Below are positions 1 through 14,812 of a DNA stretch of 64,000 bases, piece after piece. This stretch comes from Fomes fomentarius (Eukaryota; Basidiomycota; Agaricomycetes; Polyporales; Polyporaceae), in NCBI GenBank assembly GCA_022606135.1, contig JABYQN010000009.1, positions 1,265,001 through 1,329,000 of the forward strand, written 5' to 3'. The notes beneath the pieces were generated by a model, which was not told where the DNA came from, did not search any database, and worked only from the letters and a program-made list of their open reading frames with translations. Position numbers and translations under genes: made by a program. Positions within the stretch are counted from its first letter, which is position 1; each line of letters opens with the position of its first letter.

Positions 1-111
1 GCTTATTCCCACGTATGACTAGTACACAGTGCATCTCGCAAGTCGTATATCAGGAACCCAATTTTAGCCCGAGTTATAACGTTCAGGCTTAAAGCGCAGA
101 TCGTCAGTGCC

Positions 112-3333
<3,222 letters not shown>

Positions 3334-5018
3334 GTTGTGTGGGCGGGGCCTTGCGCTCGCAGTTCCGGGCGTATATTTCCTGTCCTTATAACATGTCGTC
3401 TCCATCCCGCCCACGGATGGTGTTGCGAGGAAGCCCCGAGCATTCTGAACGATGCAAGGACGTGTCGGCCATCTGGTGCAAGCCCCGTGAGCTATTCGTA
3501 GCTATCGTCGCCTGTTCCTGTTGAGATGCAAGCATAAGGGAGCCTTCACAACAAAATGGTACTGAGGGAGAGCGCATGCGACGGCAAGAACTCGGACACG
3601 GAACTACTGCTCGTGACTATGGTGTGAAGGAAGAAGAAGAATATGGGCGATGTCAAAACCCCGAGATTTTACAGGCTCTTTGAGTGGTACACAGCCGCCG
3701 TGAATATCATCACTTGCTGATGGGCTTGTCGGCCAATGGCTTACTTGCTGTTTGTAGACCGAGAATGTACCGATCATATGCCTGGTCGACTCTTGGTCCG
3801 TCGGAAGATCGCAACACGACATTCGAACCAGGCAGAAGAACACCGGAGGCTTATGGTATGGATAGCGGACAAACCTACAGGGGAGACGCAACGCGGTCCC
3901 GGACCCCACCCCCGCGCTTCTCTGAGCTGTCGGTCCTCCGTGTGTACTCCGATTATGACATGTCAACGACAGAGAAGCAAAGGTGTCGACAGCCACCGTC
4001 CCGATGGCGAGATTGTCGCGGGGAAGAAACGCTAGCAAGAAGTCCAAAAACGGCGCCGAGTTCTGGACCTCCGAATGCATCATGGGGCAAGGCGGTTGTT
4101 TGGCATTGGCTTTAGAACCTAACATACCCAAACACACATCAACATCAACAGTGGTTGAATAACCTAGTAAAGACTTTGCATCTGGCTTGCATCTTCGCGG
4201 CCCTTGAGATCCTGCTCAGATCCTGTACCAGCAATGATATGCCGGTGGTACCTAGCTTTGAGCACATAATTGATGATCCTGAACAGTGCATGTTGTATCC
4301 TTACCGTTGCCTGCTGGTTGAGACGTAGTGTATCACTGACGTTGTGTGGCACAAGGACAGCACCGACTTTCCCCTATGCCCGACTCGCAAGCGATTTATT
4401 GTTTGAGCTGGAAGTGTTCTCACCGACCGCTCCGACAACCACTTCGAATGTGGCCGAGGTCGCTATATATACGTATACACTGGAACTAGAAGCGAGCGGT
4501 TTGCGTGTATACCGAGCCGGCTGTGGCTGTCTACGGTGCTGCAGGCGAGTTTTACCCAGAGGCAGGCCTCTGTTCATTGTCCTTTGCGGCTGCAGCGTTC
4601 CTGTGTGGCGAGAAGCGAGCGCTGGTAGCGAGGCAGGCGCCAGTTCGTTACCATCGGGGACAGGCCTCAGTCTCTTCTCGCTGTTCTGTCTGTCTGGCTG
4701 GTGTCCATCCCACAACTCGTCTCCCATCCGTGGGCCGTTTTGTCCCAGTCCGCACACCCTCAAGCTCCTGGAGCAACGCAGAACGCGTCCTTCCTTTCGC
4801 TTACTCTCTTCCTTTTCTCCCACCATTTTGAACAGTAATCTCGGCTCTGATTCCTGAACTGTGAACATCCTCGACACCTGCCGCCGACCGGTTGGTTCTC
4901 CGTCGCTGTCGCATATCCTCTCTGAGCAGCGGGAGCACTCCTTTTCCTGCTTCTTTCCTTTCTCTGGGGTCCCAGTCTCTTCTCTTTCTCCCTCCTCCTT
5001 CTCGCGCGCTTCTGGCAC
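3334..5018. other. divergent intergenic region
   Basis: This 1.7 kb lies between two divergent genes and must hold both promoters. The part next to the GTPase gene (about 4650-5015) is strongly pyrimidine-rich on the + strand, as is common just upstream of fungal start codons. I see no open frame with recognisable protein features. Confidence 0.6.
3385..3390 (-). promoter_or_regulatory. TATA-like box of cellobiose dehydrogenase
   Basis: TATAAG on the reverse strand lies about 52 bases upstream of the start codon at 3333. Position and sequence fit a core promoter element, but no transcript start is known from the sequence alone. Confidence 0.35.
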
Positions 5019-6629
5019 ATGTCGGCGTCCGCCTCGTCATCTTCCCCAACATCTTTAAGCAATGCCGGCCCCAGCACGTCAAGAGCCAACGGCGAGAACG
5101 GCGCCGAACAGAATAAGTACGCACGGGCTGTCCGATGAGCCTGTATGACGCGGTGGGACTGATGTTCCATCTTCTCGTAGCGTCGTAATCAAGGTCGGCA
5201 TGCTAGGTGACTCGCAAATAGGGAAGACGAGTCTCATGGTGAAATACGTCGAAGGACACTTTGACGAGGACTATATCCAGACGCTAGGTGCGTATCCGAC
5301 TGTGCATACGCGCGTTGTATGCTCATTTGTCCCATTCTTCCGACATCTTCACCGGTCTTTTCTCATTCTCTACACTATCCTCGCCGAACGCCTTATCTGT
5401 CTAATCCACTTTACACGCATCTGCCGGGATTCCACGCAAACGTCGCCGCCGACCCTCTCACACATCGTCCGCGGACCGCCAACGCGTATAGGCGTCAACT
5501 TCATGGAGAAGACCATCACTGTGCGCCGAACGTCCATCACGTTCTCGCTATGGGATTTGGGCGGGCAGCGAGAGTTCGTGAACATGTTGCCACTGGTGTG
5601 CAACGATGCGGTGGCGATTCTCTTCATGTTCGATCTCTCGCGGAAGTCAACGTTGAATTCGGTGAAGGAGTGGTATCGACAAGCAAGGGGGTTCAACAAG
5701 GTTCGTCATCTCTATCTATCTTTCCGTATGCGACAAAATCGCGCCAAACGATTTCTTCGTTGTTTGTCGACTCCTGGAGCGTACTGCGAGTCAACTGCCC
5801 CTGCTGTTACATATCAAGGGGTTTAGATGTCACGCAGTTCGCTCTGAAGAGCTTCACTAGCCATGACGGCACGACTGTTTGCGTGGACCTCTAGATGGAG
5901 ATGCCTTAGGCCTAGCGGAAGAAGGACCCGCTCATCGCACAAGCATACTATGGTGCCAGGGGCTATATCGAATGGACAAGCTCAACAAGGGTGGTGCTCC
6001 TGCACTCACATTCTGGGCATCTGAATTATAAGCGTGGAAAGCTTGTTTGAGTATGGTCTATGCGTCAAGACTCGGCGACGTACTGTCACGATCTTCTGTG
6101 CACATGCTGTGACCCTGGAGAAAGCAGGATAAACTTCACAGTCGTGTTCCTGACGTAGCTACTGGAACAATTTCAAAGACATGACGACGTTTCGTGCTGA
6201 TCTGGAAGGTGTATCTGAAATAATCTGCACGCTTGCGTAACCTGTCACCTATTGCTCTCGCCTTCGACCATGACGGGCCTTTGTACGTTGCTCACCTGTT
6301 TTGTCACCATTAGACCGCAATACCTTTCTTGATTGGTACCAAGTTCGACACCTTCTCGACATTCCCGAGGGATGAACAAGAAGAGATCACCAAACAGGTT
6401 CGTCGTCGCGGCGATTTTGCATCACTATTCCTCGTGGCTTATATCGAGAGCATAGGCGAAGCGTTTCGCAAAGGCGATGCATGCCTCGCTGATCTTCTGC
6501 TCAACATCGGCCTCGATCAATGTGCAGAAGATCTTCAAGATCGTCCTGGCAAAGGCGTTCGACCTGAAATGCGTCATCCCAGAAATTGACGGCGTGGGCG
6601 AGCCGATACTTATGTATGTCGACGTATAG
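5019..6629 (+). CDS. spg1: septation-initiation small GTPase, Spg1/Tem1 family
   Basis: Ras-like GTPase that in yeasts sits at the top of the septation initiation/mitotic exit network at the spindle pole body. Five exons join cleanly: 5019-5116, 5181-5287, 5492-5700, 6314-6397 and 6456-6629, giving 223 residues. The N-terminus is a 33-residue Ser-rich tail. The GTPase follows with P-loop GDSQIGKTS, switch II WDLGGQ (typical of Spg1/Tem1, in place of the Ras DTAGQ), FLIGTKFD as the G4 motif and FCSTSASINV near G5. There is no C-terminal CAAX box, as expected for this family. The ATG at 5019 follows a pyrimidine-rich leader and is the only start that keeps the Ser-rich tail in frame. The third intron (5701-6313) is 613 bases, about ten times the local norm. 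The stop at 6627-6629 follows GEPILMYVDV. Confidence 0.92.
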
Positions 6630-8767
6630 TGCATGAAGAGGGCGACGATTCAGAGAATGAAGTGTGGACTGGGATCTGGCGGAAAGCGCAAAAGAATCAG
6701 GTGCGTATCGTCCCGCGTTCCGCGGACATACGTCATGCGCTGGTGACTTTTCTGAGTGTCTGACTCGCACGCTTGCCGAGCAGCCTACTGCAATGGTGCA
6801 CATGCACTAACCTCGACTAGCAATCTCACAAGGAGACCACATTGTTTGCAATGACGCTACGGCGTGAAGCACATGGGCAACAAGTGCCCCAGGATGATGA
6901 AGAAATGGACTATATGGTACACAGCCTGTCTCCTCTCTCGATGCTAGTTTATTCCCTTGCTACTTTCCCTTTCCCCCAACATCCCCGTGTCCACCGAGCT
7001 CAGGCTCGTCGTTACCCCTCCCCTCTACTCTCTGGGAGCCCTGGTCTCGTTTGATTCCCCCCTCCTCTTCCCTCCCTACCCCATCACTCCCACTCCCCTC
7101 CCACTCACCCTCTCTCAATCACCACACGTCTTAGTACTACACCGCGCTCGTACACTGTTGTCGTTTTGTTCTTTGCTGCATTTTCTATGTCACCTCGCTC
7201 GTCTGCACTGCCTATATAATCGCCGTAACCGTCACACTCATCGCATGCCCCGCCAGAATGCTGCTGGCACCATCTCTATCCACAATTCTCTCTCTCACCC
7301 TTTGTCGTGCCCATCGTCCACTGTCGTCCGCCGTCCGCTTGCTTTTCTCACTCTCACACACATTCGCAGTCACCTTTACACAAGACGACTACCCTTAATT
7401 TCTGGGCTCTGTATGACTTCCGCACTTCTAGCCTTGACAACCGTGTTGTGTAAATAGCCTCCTGAATGCACTTGCTTCCGGCATGAACCCAATTGCGCTG
7501 CTGTTTCTCGCTTTATATGATCCTGTCAAGAATCTACTATGTTGTGTGGCTGTCGAGCGTGGTGATGATACACATGCGCGCTTGAGACCGGGAAACATGT
7601 GCGGCGGGATGACGCGGTGATCCGTGAACTCTAAATGAACCTTGTCCTACTGCCACCATGTCGGCAACATATACGCATACGTTCTCCTCTGGTCTCGAGC
7701 CCCGCCGTTGTCTACACGACAGCAAACTATCTCAAATCAGATGCGCCGCCTTTGTTGCATCTCACGGGCTGCCAAACAAGGCTTAAAATCACCCTTTGGG
7801 GCTCGAGGCGGCTCGGTGCCTAATGTACGTCTTTTCGTATCTATGGTATCACGCAGTAAGTACTCATGCGCGCACGACGGCTTCATATTCCAGCCTTCTC
7901 TAGCCATCTGAGAGCAGCAGGGCTCGGGCACGGCGGCATCGGGCTAAACCGAACTATTTTCTCGCGTGCATGCGTTCATATAGCCTACCGAATGTCGCGC
8001 GGGTGACACAACTTTCGCTCTGGTCCTGGCCGCCTCTGTCCATCCGCCCCCCGCTCGGGGAGCGTGCTGCATTGCAGCAGGTTCCATATGGGTGCATATC
8101 AGGCGACCACGATGTAAGCTTAATGCTTCCTGCGTTCCCACTCAGCCTCTAGCGCACAGGGCCGAAGCGGGACTTCCTTGACAGCCGCTCGAGCATGTTG
8201 AACTCATTGACCCGTCTTGGTCTCGCACACCAAGCTAGTCGGATCACATCTGCGGAGCTTACGCTGTTCACGACAGCGATTTGTCCCTGCATGAAGCACT
8301 CGACCACATATGTGTCATATCGGTGTGGCAGCGCAAGAGCCAGTGGGTGCAATATCCTCCGAAAGAAGTGCCCGATAGGCATATTATCTGCAGGTTACGG
8401 CACCGTCCCTTTCTGAAGCCAACTGACTGTTGTTGGCTATCTGATCGTCAGGACATGAAACTCCAGCCGCGCTCCCACACGACGCGGCGTGCGTCTGGGG
8501 TAAAGCACCGAGACGAGGGTCGCATCTGGAGATGTCAGCACCCGCATGGGATGCATCTGACACTTCCCGGTGCCGCTGGTGCATCACATTGTCCTACACT
8601 ATTCAGGCAATGTCTAGCGCGGCCATGGCTTCTTCGAAGTCACTTGTGTCCGAGGTGTACCTGGTAGAGGAGCTACAAAAGGGTCCGCAACTTGAGCAAC
8701 GGTCCCTCGAGCTACCGCTCTCAGTAACCTTCTCTCCACAACCAACCCCCATACACCCTTCTACACT
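6630..8767. other. intergenic region, no supported gene
   Basis: About 2.1 kb between two + strand genes. An acidic open stretch at about 6637-6702 ending in a possible donor lies just after the GTPase stop but cannot be joined in frame. The stretch 6945-7400 is pyrimidine-rich and low in complexity. I see no gene here that I can support. Confidence 0.5.
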
Positions 8768-11265
8768 ATGGCATTGTCAGCTACCTTGAGACGTGTTGTC
8801 TTGTTCGCCGCCGTGGCTTTGGCCGCGGTGGGGGCTGTCGAGGCGACGCAAGTTATGCATCGCCCCGAAGCCTACAAGGAGATTCCGCAGGAGTTCGCGA
8901 CCGGCAAGGCGGAGCCGCAGATTATCCATAAACGTGCGGATACGCATGTTCAGGCGGCATACTTCACCAACTGGTTCGTTCGGCGTTTGCTATCATGATC
9001 ACATTGGGACGTCGTGTGTTGATAAGGCTCCCGTGACAGGGGTATTTATGGTGCTAACTTCCGTGAGTGACATGAGGTGAACCTATTCCGAGCGCGAACT
9101 TAGAGCTGACTCGCTCCCCTATTTCGTACAGAGCCTACGGATATCGACCCGTCGCCGTTGACACACATCCTGTACTCCTTCGCCGACGTTTCCCCCGACA
9201 CCGGTAGCATATCCTTGACCGATTCGTATGCAGATGAGCAGGTGGGTGCATGCTGCATGCACCATGGTGGTTTGACAGGTCGTCTGACAGACGTTGCACG
9301 TAGAAACACTTCGCCGGTGATTCCTGGGATGAGCCTGGCAACAACCTCTACGGATGCCTGAAGCAGGTGCGCGCATACCTGTCGCTATTTGGCAGATATT
9401 CAATCATCGATTTGCTCATTGCCAATGCCACATATAGCTCTACCTCCTGAAGCTCAACCATAGGTGAAAATAGTCATCACTACCACGTCTTGAATAGAAG
9501 TGCTGAACTCACCATAGGAACCTCAAGGTCTTGCTCTCCGTCGGCGGATGGACGTACTCGCAGAGCGGTCACTTTAACTTCGTGACAGACGCAGGCAAAC
9601 GTTCGACATTTGTCTCCGCGGCCGTCAGCCTGATAGAGAACTACGGATTCGATGGCATCGATATTGACTTTGAGTACCCCAACACCGATGCTCTCTCCTC
9701 GGGCTTCGCATCTCTCCTCTCGGAGTTGCGCACGGCGTTCGACAACCTAGAGAAGCAGAAGGGCGACGCCACTTCATACCTGCTAACGGTTCGTCTCGTG
9801 CGATGTTGTATCGCTTGCGAACGGAGAATTGATCTGCTCCCGACAGGCTGCCGTCCCGGCAGGCTCGGACAACTACTCCTGGTTGAAGGTATCACAGATG
9901 GATTCGGCCCTTAACTTCTGGAACCTTATGGTACGCAATGCTCCATTAGCCCGCGCTGATAACAGTTCTGAATGTCATCCTCTGGTACTTCCAGGCATAT
10001 GACTACGCTGGCTCGTGGTTGACCTTCGTGAGTGCTACAGACCGCGTTTCCGAGCGCAAGCACGCCATATTAGGCTAAACGCTTCCCTTATCAGGCTGAT
10101 AACCAGGCGAACCTATATGGTGGTGTTCGCACCAACGTCTCGACCGATAAGGCCGTCAAGTTCTACCTCCAGAACGGCGCCACTGCGAGCAAGATCAATG
10201 TCGGCATTCCAATCTACGGCCGCGCGTTCGAGGAAACCACTGGCATTGGGGCGTCTTACAGCGGGGCAAGTGGAATAACTTCTTAACTTGAGAGATGAGA
10301 TTCTGACAGTACGGCACTAGATCGGCCCTGGGACCACCGAGGCGGGCATCTACTCGTACAAGGATCTACCTCTCGCTGGCGCGCAGGTCTTCGAGAACGT
10401 GACTGACGTGACGAGCTACTCGTACGATGCTGCGAAGAAGGAGCTCGTGTCATACGACACTCCGCATATCGCCAGCTTGAAGGCGCAATACGTCCAGGCC
10501 AACGGTCTTTCAGGATCCATGTTCTGGGATGTGAGCCTTCGTTTCCTCATGCTTATTGAAAGCATTCGAGACCATTTGGCATCGCTCACCTGTTCTGCTC
10601 ACTTGTAGCTCTCTACTGACAAGACTGGTGCCGATTCTCTTGTCGGGACCACTGCGGATATATACGGCAGTCTCGATCAGACTCAGGTGAGCGACACCAC
10701 TTTGGGCCCAAGTTTGCGAGCTCGAGCTTACGACGAGTGGTCGCCCGTCTTAGAACCACATCAATTTCCCGAACAGCAAGTGGGATAACATCCGCAACAA
10801 CATGGGCCGTGGCTCCGGCTCGACCACCACGCAGCCAGGCTCGACCACCACGCCTGGCTCGACTACCACGAAGGGATCGACTACGACCACGAGCACGGGC
10901 TCAGCTCCTACCAGTGGGGCATGCGCGGGCGTCTCAGCTTGGGCTGCTTCTGTGAGTAGCACTGTACTATGCTCTCTTCGGTGCGGATCTCGCTTTCATG
11001 CTGACATGCTCATGACCCTCAGACGACTTATACCGGTGGACAGACGGCCACATACAGTGAGCTAGATTTTAGCCCTGGACTACTTGGTACCACATGTTAA
11101 TGACTCTGTTAGATGGTGACCTCTGGACTGCGAAGTGGTGGACACTTGGTGATGTCCCAGGAGGTGCAGGTCAGTGTCAGCTTTCACCTGTAGTATGCGT
11201 GAATCATACAAGTCGCTCACAATTATGACACAGCCGGGGTCTGGACCGACAACGGCAAGTGCTAG
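8768..11265 (+). CDS. secreted GH18 chitinase with C-terminal chitin-binding module
   Basis: Endo-acting chitinase of glycoside hydrolase family 18, likely secreted for wall remodelling or chitin feeding. Residues 1-26 are a signal peptide (RRVVLFAAVALAAVGA core), followed by a short pro-region ending in KR. The catalytic barrel spans AAYFTNW to SGSMFWD. It carries the SVGGW strand and the active-site motif DGIDIDFEYP (DxxDxDxE, Glu as proton donor), and has the YDYAGSW and MFWD strands typical of the family. A Ser/Thr/Gly/Pro-rich linker at about 10800-10910 leads to a short carbohydrate-binding module of the CBM5/12 type with the aromatic residues AWAAS, TYTGGQTATYN, LWTAKWW and GVWTDNGKC. 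About a dozen short introns interrupt it, including several tiny exons in the C-terminal module. The TAG is at 11263-11265. The start is the only ATG giving the signal peptide. Confidence 0.92.
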
Positions 11266-11402
11266 GTGTAGATGGGTCCATACATATGTAGGACCAGGCT
11301 CTCATGATTCCTAGAGTTTTGGGGTATTGTGCATGCTAGCGACCCGTGTTTTGAATGATATCATACTTCAATTGTGAGCGGCTTGAAGAAGGGGTTCTGA
11401 CT

Positions 11403-11412
11403 AAAAAAAAAA
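11403..11412 (-). terminator. RNA polymerase III terminator of tRNA-Asp
   Basis: A run of ten A on the + strand reads as ten T on the reverse strand, starting a few bases after the tRNA 3' end. This is the usual polymerase III stop signal. Confidence 0.8.
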
Positions 11413-11417
11413 GTAAC

Positions 11418-11501
11418 CTCCCTGGCGGGGAGTCGAACCCCGCTTTCGCGCGACCCATTCGTGATGACAGGCGCGTGTACTAACCGATATACTACCAGGG
11501 A
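11418..11501 (-). tRNA. trnD-GUC: tRNA-Asp (anticodon GUC), with intron
   Basis: On the reverse strand the acceptor stem TCCCTGG pairs with CCAGGGA at the other end, followed by discriminator G. The D arm reads TAGTATATCGGTTAGTA. The anticodon stem CGCGC/GCGCG encloses the loop CTGTCAC once an intron of about 12 bases after position 37 is removed. The T arm is CGGGG TTCGACT CCCCG. The mature length would be 72. The intron sits at the canonical tRNA intron site, to be removed by the tRNA splicing endonuclease. A T-run terminator follows directly. Confidence 0.93.
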
Positions 11502-11625
11502 ATTGATATGTATTGCCCCGTGCAATACATAATCGCTCAGATTGTGCAACTCAACATCGAGGTATTATACTGTATGGTATGAAATGATTCGTAATGATGC
11601 ATATATATCCAGGAGTAAACAGAGC

Positions 11626-12872
11626 TCAACCATTGAACGCAATGGGTTTCGTCTTCACAATGCGGACGCCGCTCAGGGTAGTCTTCTTCACGGACGGCAG
11701 ACGAGGGGGTGACCCGTCGGAAAGCAACTGACCGGCAAGAGCTTTGTCCATTTTGTGGGAATGGGCATGTGTCGGCGGGAGGATGGGCAGCGAAGGTAGA
11801 GGCTGTGCACGGTTTCGTCCTCTTGCCCGGGGTGCAGCACTAGAAGCCGCAGTTGTAGGTGTATGCTGATTACTGGCACTGATGGCGGCTGTGGCTGCGA
11901 CAGGCTTCGCCGGAAGCGAAGGGTGTGGCTGCAAGGATCCGACCGCCGACGACGTCGCGGCGGCGCCTTCGAGTTGTCGTAACTTGGCCTCCATTCGTGC
12001 GATTTTGGCGTCAGTCCTGCCGCAAATGTCTCAGCCGATGATTCAGAAGAGACAGACGGGCGCGAGGAGCGCGGAGACCTGACGCAGAACGAGAAACTCA
12101 CGCGTTTGACCGCCCAGTGCCTGTGCTCTTGAGGAGACTCAGAGTTGTAGGCTTCCCCACGTCGCTCATCATTCTCCGATTCTTCGACCCTACGCCAGCG
12201 CCGCCAGCTGCGGGGTCGATGGGTGCTTGATTTGCGTACGTCACGACGAGTTTGCGGCCACGCAGGAGTTTGTCGTGCGCATGTCTGAGGGCCTTCTCGG
12301 CATCCTAGTAGGAGACAGCGATAGCCTGAGCACGTATTCACGAAATCACCGCAGACCCCGGGTTTGACTACACATGGATGATTGTTATGCCATGCGGTCG
12401 TTTTTGGGTGCGATACCATGTAGAAATAAACCCGGGGTCAGTGCGTGCCTAAACTGAATAGAGAGAAAGGACGTACCTCTTTGTTGCCATACTCTACGAA
12501 TGCATAGCCCCGCGGTTTGCCCTTCAGTGGACCAGACTTGTGGAAGAGGAAGTCGAGCTTGGAGACTTTGCCAAACTTGGAGAAAACCTGCAGTAGAGTG
12601 TACCTAAAGATGGAGATGATGAGCGACCCGGTGAAGAGTTGTCAGCACTCCCTAGATGCACGCGATACTCACTCATCGACGCTAGGGTGGAGATTTCCAA
12701 CATACAAACGATCTTTGAGGATCAGCCGCGTTTGTGCCGGTGTCGACGATGATGCCACAGGAGCGGCGGGCTCGGATGGTGTTGGGTACGAAAGATGTGT
12801 CTCAGCAGCGTTCGGAGATGTGTCCTCCGTAGTCGTTGTGAGTGGCGAGCGTTCTAGCGAACCGGTGGCCAT
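11626..12872 (-). CDS. RRM RNA-binding protein, RBM18-like
   Basis: Single RNA-recognition-motif protein resembling animal and fungal RBM18, a family of poorly known function. The first exon (from the ATG at 12872) gives a Ser/Thr/Pro-rich tail and then RNP2 as RLYVGNL. After an intron with donor GTGAGT, the second exon continues with SKFGKVSKLDFLFHKSGP, diagnostic of RBM18, and RNP1 as PRGYAFVEY. A third exon encodes DAEKALRHAHDKLLRGRKLVV, the end of the fold. The C-terminal exon (to 11626) is a predicted coiled segment (RMEAKLRQLEG) followed by an Ala/Ser/Pro-rich disordered tail ending KTKPIAFNG. The acceptor at 12603 restores frame exactly. The intron or introns between 12310 and 12470 are less certain. 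The protein is probably nuclear. Confidence 0.82.
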
Positions 12873-14812
12873 GAGGAGCGCGACAGCGGCAGAGCGGGCG
12901 ATAGAGAGCGTCGGGGATGAAGGGGACTGGAGAACTTGTTGCTTGTGGTCCAGCGCGCTCCCCGATGCCCTTCAGGCGCTCGAATAGTCTGTAGCGCTCT
13001 TCTCCTCTGTCCGGTCATTTCCTGACCGGCGGCGAAAGTCCACATGCTCTCATGCCCAAGTTACCACCAGGGCCTCGTCCAAAGTTGTGTGTACCCCGAG
13101 CATGCAGCGCGAGCTAGTCCATCGGGCCCCGTGCACAACATTTGTCTTCGTAAGTATGACAATTCAGCTGCTTCGAGCTAAATCTGTGCCGAATATCATG
13201 GCAATTTGCAGGTACGACGCTCTAAACAGGAGCACGGAAGTGAAATCAGGACGTCAGACTCGTCTATACTCTTACGTACGTCCGAATTAGAGTCAATATC
13301 CTCAGAGAGGTTCCTCGTAAGTGGCTCGTGCCCTACCACACCATTCCGTTACGGCAAACATCGCAGTTCCCCATGCGCCGAAGTTCTGGGCGCAATGCAC
13401 GAACATCAAAGGACCGGAAGGACCCTATCGAAAGGGCACTGATGCTTCGATCATGGCTTGCAGCAGCGGCCTCGAGGCATAGTAAGACGAGTACGCATGC
13501 GCGTGCATCATTGTAACTACGGCAGAAGAGCTCGTCAAGGTGCCTGCTCTGCTCGAGCTAACCGTACGTGGTCAGATCTACGGCCCCGTATCCTTAACGG
13601 AGCCTGACTGGGTCATGGTTCCTGCAGTTCGGATGCTCCGTGGTGCTTGACAGAGTTCTGAGCCACCACATGCATCAGAGTCTTTGCCCCGCTCTTCTGG
13701 GTGCGAAAATTACCTTGATAGGTAGGACGATACAATGCGGTTGATGGTGCATTCACTCTCCGCTCGCCGCTCAATGCATCTCGGGCATCCGAATCATCTA
13801 TTGTTCTGGGCGCTGGGCGTAGAAAGAGGGTGCTGCGCTACGGGTTGTCAACGGAGACGTCCAGAACCCCCTCTGCCAGCATCTACAAGGTCAACTGCGA
13901 TCCTCGAATAATCGTCCTCTGATTATCTGACTACGAGAGATTGTGCGGATCTACGAGTAAACCTACCGTATAGTGCAACTACGTACGCCATATCCGACCC
14001 ATCGCACCTTCTCCATCTGCGCACACCGGGAACATCCCGAATTCTGCGAGTCCATCGGGGGTACACGTCCACGGCCGTCCCTTATTCACAAAACGCCGCC
14101 AGTCGATCATCGGACCCCGTCCGCACGACTCCTGGGCCAATGCGTCGAGGTCGCGAGAAGCATGCGCGATGGCCATCGGACCACACGACACCGGTCATGG
14201 GCCTGACTGTGCGGAAACATCAGGTCAGGTCAAACGCGCTCGGTCTGTCCTCAGCTCCGTCTTGGGGCTGCGCGCTCCCTGCGGATCCGGAGTGGCATGT
14301 CCGGCGCTCTCATGTTTGTGGGTCCATGGGAGCAAGTGTCGGCGTGCATTGACTGGAGTGTCCCGTGTATCTCACTTGTGAGAAGTCATGGCGAGCGGGC
14401 TCCGTGAAGAGAGGGTCTCATGAGCTTCGCAGGCACATCCGAGGCCGATCGGGAGAAGGAGTAGAAGCACGGAAGCCAAGTCAATGATTCGAACGCGCAG
14501 ATACTAGTACATGAATGCGACAAGACTTTGTACAAGAAGCTGTTTGTGCGATCGGCGCAGGGTATGTTACCAGAGAGACGCGAGAGGGAAAAGACAAGCA
14601 GCAGATTATGACGTGATAGTTGGTTCACCGTTAAGTTATACGAGCTACGGAAACGACAAGAGGTGGGCGAGGGCGAATATCGAGAGGGAAACGTATGCGG
14701 AGGAAACAGAGGGAGGCAACTGGAACCAACCAGCAGCTGAGCGTAGAGCACACAATGAGACAAGAGCGAACACCAGCGGAGCATCAGCCACGACCCCAAG
14801 TCGGACAGCAAG
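12873..14812. other. intergenic region, no supported gene
   Basis: Nearly 2 kb between two reverse-strand genes. Open frames here are short, overlap one another and show no splice-linked continuation or recognisable motif. It contains the promoter of the RRM gene and the 3' flank of the zinc-finger gene. Confidence 0.5.

Noticed and set aside
3604..4137. 177-residue reverse-strand open frame upstream of cellobiose dehydrogenase
   Set aside because: Cys/Ser/His-rich, no domain, and overlapped by two similar-length frames on the + strand; likely chance.
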